From Acidobacteriota bacterium (GTDB lineage Bacteria; Acidobacteriota; Terriglobia; Terriglobales; Acidobacteriaceae), in NCBI GenBank assembly GCA_021781255.1, contig JAJXXG010000157.1, positions 1-12,168 on the forward strand: a DNA stretch of 12,168 nt, read 5' to 3'. This document shows positions 7,033 through 12,168 of this stretch, piece after piece. Position 1 is the first letter of the stretch. Each line of letters starts with the position of its first letter. The position numbers and the translations under genes are program-made. The notes under the pieces are model-generated. The model saw nothing but the letters and a program-made list of their open reading frames with translations. It made no database searches and was not told the DNA's origin.

Positions 7033-7971
7033 TTAACGCTTCAAAGCCGTGTCGGCCCTCACCCGCGCGGTCAGCCGCATGCCCGGCGTAATCTCCACGT
7101 CTTCCCCTCGCGGCAGCGCACTCGCCACATGCACCAGGGACGCGTTCGCAATCCTCTGCTGCGCCGCCTCCGGGTCTGGAGCGGCCAATGTCAAAGTCGC
7201 CGCCAGCGGAACCGTCACATCGCCGGCCGTCAGCGACTGCACCTGAAACACCAGCTCGCCTTGCTTGCCGTTCGGCCCGGCTCGCTCCACACGCGTCAAA
7301 ACTGCCTTCGCCGTGCTCCCCTTGGCCGCGATCACCGTGCCTCCGGAGATCACATCCTCGTCGAGCAGCAGCGCCACCGGATCCCCCACCTGCGCGTCGT
7401 CTGAGCCGAGATCGGCATGGGTCACCAGGCGCAGCTCTGTCCCCTGGCGCAGAACTCCATCCGGCGCGGCCACACTCTGCTGCAACGGTCCCGCTCCAGA
7501 CACCGCATAGCTCGCCACGGCAATCCTGCTCGGCAGCTTCTGCGGCTCCACGGCGATCGCCTGCAAACGCGTGCTGGCGCCAACGTGAATCGGCCCGGCG
7601 TACCGCGCCGAATCCACCGTCGGCGTCCAATCATCCGTCGTGTAATAAATCTGCGCGTCCTTCGACGCGCTCGCGATGCTCACCTCATACCCGGTCGCCG
7701 CATCTCCAGAACCAATCGAGAACACCGGCGGCGCCGCACACCCGCAATCCGGAAGGGCGCGCGGCGCGTCCGCAACCTGAACCGCGTCCGCCGCAGGCGC
7801 CGCTCCCTCCATGCCGTGCGCAGAGAGCGGATTGACGCCTTTGCCCTGCGTCCCCAGCGCCTGCACCGATGTCTTGTTGATCTGCACCGTCTCGGTCATC
7901 ACTTGCGCAATACCGGACGGCCCCAGGACTACTCCGCACAGCACAACCAGGACAAGGTGAGTGGATCGCAT
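7033..7971 (-). CDS. Secreted protein with chitobiase-C-terminal-like domain, function unknown
   Basis: The protein has 312 residues from MRSTHLVLVVLCGVVLG. The frame extends 19 codons further up, but the chosen ATG has a perfectly placed GGGAGG ribosome site and begins a clean Sec signal peptide (h-region about 5-17, cleavage near GIAQ, about 22). After a low-complexity Ala/Gly linker comes a beta-rich CHB_HEX_C-like module (about 95-150), recognised by IYYTTDDWTPT and the following Y-x-GPI-x-V and LQAIAVEP segments. The last 120 residues resemble a beta domain common in secreted proteins of Acidobacteria, with GDPVALLLDEDV, VIAAKGSTAKAVLT and GELVFQVQSL. A role at the cell surface or in binding polysaccharide is possible, but no catalytic motif is visible. 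It lies downstream of dut on the same strand, separated by 93 bp with its own candidate promoter. Confidence 0.75.
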   Translation of the reverse strand: MRSTHLVLVVLCGVVLGPSGIAQVMTETVQINKTSVQALGTQGKGVNPLSAHGMEGAAPAADAVQVADAPRALPDCGCAAPPVFSIGSGDAATGYEVSIASASKDAQIYYTTDDWTPTVDSARYAGPIHVGASTRLQAIAVEPQKLPSRIAVASYAVSGAGPLQQSVAAPDGVLRQGTELRLVTHADLGSDDAQVGDPVALLLDEDVISGGTVIAAKGSTAKAVLTRVERAGPNGKQGELVFQVQSLTAGDVTVPLAATLTLAAPDPEAAQQRIANASLVHVASALPRGEDVEITPGMRLTARVRADTALKR

Positions 7972-7976
7972 CCAAA

Positions 7977-7982
7977 CCTCCC
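7977..7982 (-). promoter_or_regulatory. Shine-Dalgarno site fixing the start of the secreted-protein gene
   Basis: GGGAGG on the minus strand, 5 nt (TTTGG) before the ATG at 7971. It decides against the ATG codons further upstream and contrasts with the other starts in the window, which lack such a site. Confidence 0.7.
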
Positions 7983-7999
7983 GCACCCGAGACTCGACC

Positions 8000-8028
8000 A
8001 GTTCAGCAGAATCCACAAGCATGTGCAA
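8000..8028 (-). promoter_or_regulatory. Candidate promoter of the secreted-protein gene
   Basis: On the minus strand TTGCAC (8023-8028), a 17-bp spacer and TGAACT (8000-8005) with TGC just before it (an extended -10 form). The predicted start near 7993 leaves a leader of about 22 nt, enough for the GGGAGG ribosome site. The -10 hexamer is only a moderate match. Confidence 0.35.
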
Positions 8029-8064
8029 GCCCTGCGCACGCCAGCCCTCCGCGCCGCACTCCCC

Positions 8065-8499
8065 TCACCGCCCCGAGCTGCCAAACCCTTTCGCCGCCCG
8101 CGCTGACTCCTCCAGGCTCTCCACTTCCTCCACAAGCCCCGTCCGCACCGGAACCGGAATCATCTGCGCGATCTTCTCGCCCGCCTGCAGCACCACCGCC
8201 CCATCGCCCAGGTTCGTCATCAGCACCAGAATCTCGCCGCGATACCCCGCGTCAATCACCCCGCCTGTCGTCGCCACCCCCCGCGCCGCCATCGACGACC
8301 GGTCCCGCACCAGCAGTCCGAGCGCTTCGCCCGTTTGCGGATCGCGCGCCTCCACCGCAATCCCCGTCCGCACCCGCACCGTCGCCCGCGGTCGTAGCAC
8401 CACACCCTCCAGGGCAAACACGTCATAGCCCAGATCCTCGCCCGGATGCGCCACCTCCGGCGGCCGGGCCCCATCTTCCAGCAGCTTCACTCGCAACAT
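8065..8499 (-). CDS. dut: dUTP diphosphatase (trimeric dUTPase)
   Basis: The protein has 144 residues from MLRVKLLEDG, the normal size for the homotrimeric family. It hydrolyses dUTP to dUMP and pyrophosphate in the cytoplasm, keeping uracil out of DNA and feeding thymidylate synthesis. All five motifs are present: I, GYDVFA (24-29); II, RDRSSM (65-70); III, GGVIDAGYRGE (79-89), with Asp83 and Tyr86 forming the uracil pocket; IV, GEKIAQM (107-113); and V, the glycine-rich tail AAKGFGSSGR (135-144), which closes over the phosphates. The open frame runs 50 codons further up, but those residues do not belong to the family. A -10 box sits 6 nt before the chosen ATG, so the transcript is probably leaderless. 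A decayed second copy of motif V lies about 1 kb downstream. Confidence 0.95.
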   Translation of the reverse strand: MLRVKLLEDGARPPEVAHPGEDLGYDVFALEGVVLRPRATVRVRTGIAVEARDPQTGEALGLLVRDRSSMAARGVATTGGVIDAGYRGEILVLMTNLGDGAVVLQAGEKIAQMIPVPVRTGLVEEVESLEESARAAKGFGSSGR

Positions 8500-8505
8500 G
8501 TGTCG

Positions 8506-8514
8506 ATGGTAGCA
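8506..8514 (-). promoter_or_regulatory. Leaderless -10 box of dut
   Basis: On the minus strand TGC followed by TACCAT (8506-8511), an extended -10 match, then 6 bases (CGACAC) and the ATG at 8499. The predicted transcription start coincides with the A of ATG. No Shine-Dalgarno sequence and no clear -35 are seen. Confidence 0.5.
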
Positions 8515-8624
8515 GCGCCGCAAGCCATCGCAGCAGGCCCGCATCTCCGCTGACCCACCTCCCGCCTCCGTGGTCCACACCCGCTCATCACTCTCTGGTC
8601 CGCCCGCTCGCCGTTTTGTCCCCC

Positions 8625-8664
8625 AAAAATGGTCAGCCCCGGCGAGCATCGCCCGCCAGGGCTG
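8625..8664 (-). terminator. Rho-independent terminator of rnpB
   Basis: On the minus strand CAGCCC (8659-8664) pairs with GGGCTG (8634-8639). Inside, a GGCG/CGCC helix forms around a GATG-containing loop. The hairpin is followed by a short spacer and TTTTT (8625-8629). It lies 16 nt after the 3' end of RNase P RNA and separates rnpB from dut, which is on the same strand. Confidence 0.75.
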
Positions 8665-8679
8665 TCATTTGCAAAATTC

Positions 8680-9165
8680 GGCAGTCGGACCTGTAAGCCG
8701 AATTCTGTCGTGTGCGGTCATTCCTCTAGGCCAAGCGTTACCGCTTGCGCTCATCAGCGACCTACCCGGAGGTTTCGGCAATGGCTCGAGCCGCCTTGCC
8801 GCATCGGGCCGATGCGGTGCCTCGCCTGGCTCTTGGCGAAAGCTTCCCTCCCTATTTGGTCTTGCTCCGTGTGGGGTTTACCCTGCCCCCGGCGTTACCG
8901 CCGGAGCGGTGCGCTCTTACCGCACCTTTTCACCCTTACCCCGGCACCGCGCACGGCCGCCAAACAAACTTAGGCGGACCGGCCCGGGATCGCCCTCGTA
9001 ACGAGGGGTAGTCGAGGCGGTATCCTTTCTGTGGCACTGGCCGTCCACGGGCCTTCAAGCCCGCGTCCCGGACGTTATCCGGCACACTGCCCTGCGGAGT
9101 TCGGACTTTCCTCCCCCGGACCTCGCGCAAACGATGTCCGGCAGCGACCGCCCGGTCCTCCTGCC
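8680..9165 (-). ncRNA. rnpB: RNase P RNA, bacterial type A
   Basis: Catalytic RNA of RNase P, which removes the 5' leader of tRNA precursors. On the minus strand the conserved blocks appear in order: GAGGAAAGTCCGAAC (5' half of the P4 core), GGGTGAAAAGGTGCGGTAAG (P10/P11), the L15 region with GGGTAAACCCC and GGAGCAAGACCAAATAGG (binds the tRNA 3' CCA end), and ACAGAATTCGGCTTAC (3' half of P4). The ends are set by helix P1: GGCAG-ga-GGACC at the 5' end pairs with GGTCC-ga-CTGCC at the 3' end. The 5' end also lies exactly 7 nt after a -10 box. At about 486 nt it is long for the class; the extra length lies mainly in an enlarged P12 arm (about 8945-9020). A terminator follows. Confidence 0.95.
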
Positions 9166-9171
9166 ATCTCC

Positions 9172-9177
9172 AGTCTA
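9172..9177 (-). promoter_or_regulatory. -10 box of rnpB
   Basis: TAGACT on the minus strand, followed by 6 bases and the first G of helix P1 at 9165, as expected for a transcription start. A weak -35 (GCTACA, 18 bp upstream) is the best match. The agreement of box and RNA end supports both calls. Confidence 0.6.
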
Positions 9178-9278
9178 CCGCGAAAGCTGTCCATTTGTAG
9201 CCCTGCGAGCCTCGTTCACTCATGTGATACCCATCGGGAGTACCGGGCAAGGTTCAAATTCTTCCTCCTGAGCAAGAA

Positions 9279-9285
9279 CGTCCCA
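9279..9285. repeat. Left copy of a 7-bp direct repeat bracketing the R-M block
   Basis: CGTCCCA here and again at 11019-11025. The two copies bracket the lower-GC segment carrying the endonuclease and methyltransferase genes. Seven bases can match by chance over such distances, so this is only suggestive of a target duplication or recombination scar. Confidence 0.3.
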
Positions 9286-9296
9286 TTTTAGGCCAC

Positions 9297-9302
9297 TACA
9301 AT
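9297..9302 (+). promoter_or_regulatory. Near-leaderless -10 box of the endonuclease gene
   Basis: TACAAT, a five-of-six match to TATAAT, ends 8 nt before the ATG at 9311. The predicted start is near 9309, leaving a 2-nt leader. There is no Shine-Dalgarno sequence and no good -35. Confidence 0.45.
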
Positions 9303-9310
9303 GGCCAGTA

Positions 9311-10087
9311 ATGACAAGAGATCAGGATCCCTCCGCCGCGCCAGGCCTAGATTTATCCGGATTAACGCCGTCGCAAGCCGGATGGGTGGCTGCGGTAATC
9401 CGGCAGTTTCATCTCCCGCACGAGTTTTGGCGCAAGGATGATTCTGATTTTGTCACGCCTTTGGTCCTCGAGATGTTGGGGGACGCGCTCCGTATCCATC
9501 ACGCGTTTAGCCGCCAGGCGCTCAGCAAGGACCGCTTTGAGTTCGCGCTGGAACGTTCCTTGAATCGAGCCGGAATTCGAGCTGAACTTGTGCAGAACCG
9601 AACGAACCGCGGCCATGATATAACAATCGCAGGGATTCCAGTCAGCCTTAAAACGCAGGCAGACAAAGGTATTCGCAGAGATTCCTTGCACATTAGCAAA
9701 TTTATGGAACTGGGAAAAGGTGCCTGGGAGTTACCTCTGCTCAGAGATTCTTACATTCAACACATGAAGAGTTACGAGCGAATCTTCCAATTTCGTCAGC
9801 TGCAACCTGGGCCCGAGAGCTATGTCTATGAATTGGTGGAAATTCCCAAATCGCTTATGCTGGAGGGCAAAGACGCTCAACTGGTAATCCAGACGCGCAG
9901 CCATCAGACCCCTAAACCCGGCTATGGCTATGTCTACGACGCGGAGGGCAAAATCAAGTTCGCTCTTTACTTCGATGGAGGGACAGAGAGGAAGCTGCAA
10001 ATTAAGAAGATCAGGAAAGAATTGTGCATCGTACACTCAACTTGGCGATTCGATTCAACGCCCTTTGAGCAATCGATGCCTCGCTAG
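9311..10087 (+). CDS. Probable Type II restriction endonuclease (PD-(D/E)XK-like)
   Basis: The protein has 258 residues, typical for a Type II restriction enzyme. No named enzyme is recognised. The call rests on three things. First, a likely nuclease core: Glu77 in a helix (RFEFALERSL), Asp103 in GHDITI and Lys114 in PVSLKTQ, with spacing like the PD-(D/E)XK fold. Second, the gene faces a DNA methyltransferase gene in a block holding nothing else. Third, a basic, substrate-like C-terminal half contains FDGGTERKLQIKKIRK (221-236). The residue before the catalytic lysine pair is Ser112, not the usual Asp/Glu, so the active site is a variant. The last 33 bp overlap the methyltransferase gene tail to tail. 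Base composition is lower in GC than its neighbours. Recognition sequence unknown. Confidence 0.65.
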   Translation: MTRDQDPSAAPGLDLSGLTPSQAGWVAAVIRQFHLPHEFWRKDDSDFVTPLVLEMLGDALRIHHAFSRQALSKDRFEFALERSLNRAGIRAELVQNRTNRGHDITIAGIPVSLKTQADKGIRRDSLHISKFMELGKGAWELPLLRDSYIQHMKSYERIFQFRQLQPGPESYVYELVEIPKSLMLEGKDAQLVIQTRSHQTPKPGYGYVYDAEGKIKFALYFDGGTERKLQIKKIRKELCIVHSTWRFDSTPFEQSMPR

Positions 10088-10939
10088 GTTGGCGTATTCT
10101 TCGCTAATTTCAATGCCGGTACACTGACGTTCTAGTTCGTTACAAACGATGCCAGTCGTGCCGGAACCGAAGAATGGATCGAGCAATCTGTCGCCTTTTC
10201 TTGATCCGGCGGCTACGCAGAGCCTCACAAGCGAACGCGGATAAACTGCAAAATGTGCGCCAGCGTAAGGCTCTGTATTAATACTCCACACGCTGCGCCG
10301 GTTCTTTCGTTTCTGCGTCTTATCTTGAGCCGGCTCCTGAATAGCCTCATTGTCGTAGAAGTATCGCTCGGACTTTGAGAAAAGAAAAATGTATTCGTGA
10401 GAACGGGTGGGGCGATCTTTCACGGATTCTGGCTGGCAATTGGGCTTATTCCAAACCATGTCGGATCGTAGGTACCAGCCATCGGCTTGCAATGCAAAAG
10501 CCACCCGCCAAGGAACCCCAATTAGATCTTTCGGCTTAAGGCCATTTGGCGTCGGAGCACGATAGGACATTCCGCGGCCTTTGTTCTTTGCGTCGTCATC
10601 CCGCCAGGTTCTTCCCCCACTCGTATAACTGTCCCCAATGTTGAGCCAAAGAGTTCCGTCATTTGCGAGCGTTCGCCGCGCCTCACGGAATATGGCGACG
10701 AGGTTCGCAATGTAATCCTCGACATTCATCTCCGCGCCAATCTGGCCCTCGACTCCATAATCCCGCAGGCCCCAATATGGTGGTGACGTGACTACAGATT
10801 GAAATAAGCCATCAGGGAAGCCCACCAATACTTGACTGGCATCGCCGACAACGATTTCACAAAGGTTGCGCGGATTCCCTGAAAAATTCGAAGGAACATT
10901 TTCCTCGAATTCGGGGAAGAGTTGTAGCACCTTGCCCAT
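10055..10939 (-). CDS. DNA methyltransferase, beta class, probably N4-cytosine
   Basis: The protein has 294 residues. Motif IV, TSPPYWGLRDYG (51-62), comes first, then the target-recognition region (about 100-220), then motif I, LDPFFGSGTTG (253-263), and motif II, GIEISEEY (275-282). This IV-before-I order defines the beta class. The Ser in SPPY is typical of N4-methylcytosine enzymes, but N6-adenine enzymes with SPPY exist, so the base is a likely call only. It would transfer methyl from S-adenosylmethionine to the site cut by the facing endonuclease and so protect the host. The ATG at 10939 is supported by a -10 box 6 nt upstream. The 3' end overlaps the endonuclease gene by 33 bp. No controller (C) protein gene is present. 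Confidence 0.9.
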   Translation of the reverse strand: MGKVLQLFPEFEENVPSNFSGNPRNLCEIVVGDASQVLVGFPDGLFQSVVTSPPYWGLRDYGVEGQIGAEMNVEDYIANLVAIFREARRTLANDGTLWLNIGDSYTSGGRTWRDDDAKNKGRGMSYRAPTPNGLKPKDLIGVPWRVAFALQADGWYLRSDMVWNKPNCQPESVKDRPTRSHEYIFLFSKSERYFYDNEAIQEPAQDKTQKRKNRRSVWSINTEPYAGAHFAVYPRSLVRLCVAAGSRKGDRLLDPFFGSGTTGIVCNELERQCTGIEISEEYANLARHRLLKGR

Positions 10940-10945
10940 GACCCG

Positions 10946-10951
10946 ATTCTA
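10946..10951 (-). promoter_or_regulatory. Leaderless -10 box of the methyltransferase gene
   Basis: TAGAAT on the minus strand, five of six with TATAAT, then 6 bases (CGGGTC) and the ATG at 10939, so the transcript should begin at the start codon. No Shine-Dalgarno site is seen. Confidence 0.5.
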
Positions 10952-11018
10952 CTTTGAGCGCCGAAATCTTTGAGGAATTCTTTCGATGCTTATGCGACAT
11001 CAATCCCAATTCAGAAAT

Positions 11019-11025
11019 CGTCCCA
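11019..11025. repeat. Right copy of the 7-bp direct repeat bracketing the R-M block
   Basis: CGTCCCA, the partner of 9279-9285. It lies 8 bp from the stop of the broken nucleotidyltransferase gene, where the base composition returns to GC-rich. Confidence 0.3.
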
Positions 11026-11033
11026 CTGATGCA

Positions 11034-11335
11034 TCACAGCAAAGCAGTCTCGGCGGGCACCTTGCCGCGAATCCGCGGATGCGGCGCCTCGGGCGTCCGC
11101 AGATCTACCTTCACTCCTGTGGCTTCTTCCAGTAGGGTCTGGAGCCGCACCATCGTCGGCAGGCTCGCCCGGACACCAGGTCCACCAGGATGTCCAGGCC
11201 GCTGCCTTCGCGATCCTCGCCGCGTACCACGCTGCCAACTACGCGCGGGTTCGCCATCCCGGCCTCAAGCGCAGGCTGGAAGATCGTATCCCGATGCTGC
11301 GGCAACTCGTCTGAGGGCCCCGCACGGCGGTGCAT
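11034..11335 (-). pseudogene. MNT-type nucleotidyltransferase (antitoxin-like), frameshifted
   Basis: From ATG 11335 the frame reads through GSVVRGEDREGSGLDILVD (34-52), the nucleotide-binding signature of minimal nucleotidyltransferases. It then goes out of frame at a GGG run (11168-11170). Adding one G restores a 100-residue protein continuing ASLPTMVRLQTLLEE, GVKVDLRTPEAPHPRIRGKV and a stop at 11034. This is the normal length and ending for the family. The first catalytic Asp of the GSD-x-D motif is also replaced (Gly46), so the gene looks dead rather than mis-sequenced. Family members usually pair with a HEPN toxin, modifying it by AMP transfer. No HEPN gene is present: the TGATG stop-start overlap opens only a 7-codon frame before the R-M block. 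Confidence 0.75.
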
Positions 11336-11399
11336 TCCCTCAACTTCCAAACAATTTGCCGCAAATGAGCCGCATCTTTCCTCGGCATTTCCCCCGCCC

Positions 11400-12168
11400 T
11401 CACTCCGCCAGCTTCACCACCATCTTCCCCACATTCCCCGCGCCGGGGTGCAGCAGGTCCATCAGCGCCCCCGGAGCCGCCTCAAGACCCTCCACCACCG
11501 TCTCCCTGCTCGCCAGCTTGCCCGCCTCCAGCGCAGGCAGCGCCTCGGCCAGAAACGCCGGCAGCTCCTTCATGTGGTCCGACACAATAAAGCCTTCCAG
11601 CCGCAGCCGCTTGCCAATCGCCACCGTCAGGTTTCGCGGACCAGGCACCGGCGTGTTGTAGTTTGCAATGCCCCCGCACAGCGCCACCCGCCCAAAGTCG
11701 CGCAGCGCATACAGCGCGGCCTCCAGTTGCGGCCCGCCCGTGTTGTCAAAGTACACATGAATCCCCTCCGGCGCACCCCGCTTCAGGTGGTCCAGCGGCG
11801 CGCCATCCAGATAGCTGAACGCGTAATCCACCTTCAGTTCCTCGCGCAGGTACTCGACCTTCGCCGCGGAGCTCGCGCTTGCCACCACCCGGCACCCGTG
11901 CAGCCGCGCCAGTTGGCAGGCCGCGCCGCCCACCGCGCCCGCCCCCGCTGACACAAACACGGTCTCGCCCGCCTTCAGCCCCGCAATCTTGAACAGTCCC
12001 ACCCACGCCGTCAGCCCCGTAATCCCCAGCACGCCCAGATACGCCGACGCCGCCGCGCGGCTCACATCCACCACCTGCAGCCGCGCCGCCGCAGCCACAA
12101 ACACCTCGCGCCATCCCAGAAAACTCAGCACATGCGTCCCCACCGGCAGAGACGCATCCCTCGACGCA
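11400..12168 (-). CDS. NADP-dependent MDR-family oxidoreductase (CurA/prostaglandin-reductase type), 5' partial
   Basis: The frame is open to the window edge; 256 residues are present and about 85 N-terminal ones are missing. The visible part has the FLGWRE loop, GITGLTAWVGL, the Rossmann glycine-rich turn SAGAGAVGGAACQLARLHG, then VYFDNTGG, CGGIANYN and PGPRNL, and the ending GNVGKMVVKLAE. These are hallmarks of the zinc-free medium-chain reductases that reduce C=C bonds of enones using NADPH. The retained core shows no catalytic zinc ligands. It is cytoplasmic. The substrate is unknown; detoxification of reactive enones is usual for the group. It lies 64 bp upstream of the nucleotidyltransferase remnant on the same strand, with no clear terminator between them. 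Confidence 0.9.
   Translation of the reverse strand, partial: ASRDASLPVGTHVLSFLGWREVFVAAAARLQVVDVSRAAASAYLGVLGITGLTAWVGLFKIAGLKAGETVFVSAGAGAVGGAACQLARLHGCRVVASASSAAKVEYLREELKVDYAFSYLDGAPLDHLKRGAPEGIHVYFDNTGGPQLEAALYALRDFGRVALCGGIANYNTPVPGPRNLTVAIGKRLRLEGFIVSDHMKELPAFLAEALPALEAGKLASRETVVEGLEAAPGALMDLLHPGAGNVGKMVVKLAE

Larger units (their letters stand above)
9286..11018. other. Lower-GC restriction-modification block, probably acquired
   Basis: Sampled lines inside this stretch are about 40-50% GC, against about 65-70% in dut and the flanking genes. It contains two genes and their promoters and nothing else: a convergent endonuclease/methyltransferase pair. It has no integrase, transposase or long terminal repeats. 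The left edge lies between the rnpB promoter and the endonuclease promoter. The right edge lies next to a broken nucleotidyltransferase gene. The composition shift and the cargo type fit horizontal transfer of a solitary Type II system. Confidence 0.6.

Noticed and set aside
8500..8649. N-terminal extension of dUTPase by 50 codons
   Set aside because: The extra residues are outside the family, overlap the rnpB terminator, and would place the -10 box inside the gene.
11012..11034. Start of a HEPN toxin gene (MHQWDDF) after the nucleotidyltransferase remnant
   Set aside because: The TGATG coupling is suggestive, but seven codons cannot be assigned to a family. Rejoining across the direct repeat gives an open frame of only 24 codons without HEPN features.
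10954..11661. A 235-codon plus-strand frame over the nucleotidyltransferase remnant
   Set aside because: No recognisable motif. It crosses the composition boundary and runs antisense to two supported genes.
1..12168. CRISPR arrays, tRNA genes, insertion sequences
   Set aside because: No regularly spaced repeats, no tRNA-like cloverleaf signature and no transposase or integrase reading frame were found.

Overview
The window comes from a high-GC bacterium, most likely an acidobacterium (class Terriglobia). This is an inference from gene style: MacB-type permease pairs, a Tat-exported sugar isomerase, a secreted chitobiase-C-like protein and strong GC-rich codon bias. Nothing here proves the taxon. 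The one RNA gene is a type A RNase P RNA.

Left part (1-4237): the 3' end of a PP2C/SpoIIE-type phosphatase runs rightward to 291. Facing it is a leftward group of two coupled MacB/FtsX-type ABC permeases (2541-3767, then 1282-2538) and a Tat-exported sugar isomerase/epimerase-like protein (330-1196). No ATPase gene is present for the permeases. The gap 3768-4237 holds no credible gene, only a hairpin and weak promoter-like sites.

Middle (4238-8499): a rightward pair, a GMC flavoprotein oxidoreductase and an aldo/keto reductase 21 bp apart, looks like a two-step redox pair acting on a sugar or alcohol. Facing it are a secreted protein of unknown role (7033-7971) and dUTPase (dut, 8065-8499). 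Directly after the stop of the secreted-protein gene lies a decayed copy of the last codons of dut.

Right part (8500-12168): rnpB (8680-9165, leftward) has a clear -10 box and its own terminator. Next comes a compact lower-GC block (about 9286-11018) that carries only a probable Type II restriction endonuclease and a beta-class, probably N4-cytosine, DNA methyltransferase. The two genes converge and overlap by 33 bp. The block is bracketed by a 7-bp direct repeat and abuts a broken MNT-type nucleotidyltransferase gene, the remains of an antitoxin-like gene. A quinone-reductase/MDR-type oxidoreductase runs off the right edge.

The most general signal is in the start regions. Three genes (the aldo/keto reductase, dut and the methyltransferase) have a TAnnnT -10 box exactly 6 nt before ATG, so the predicted transcript begins on the A of the start codon. 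The endonuclease gene is near-leaderless (8 nt) and the GMC gene has a leader of about 9 nt. The secreted-protein gene instead has a classical Shine-Dalgarno site. The genome therefore seems to mix leaderless and SD-led initiation, and both genes of the restriction-modification pair use the (near-)leaderless style.
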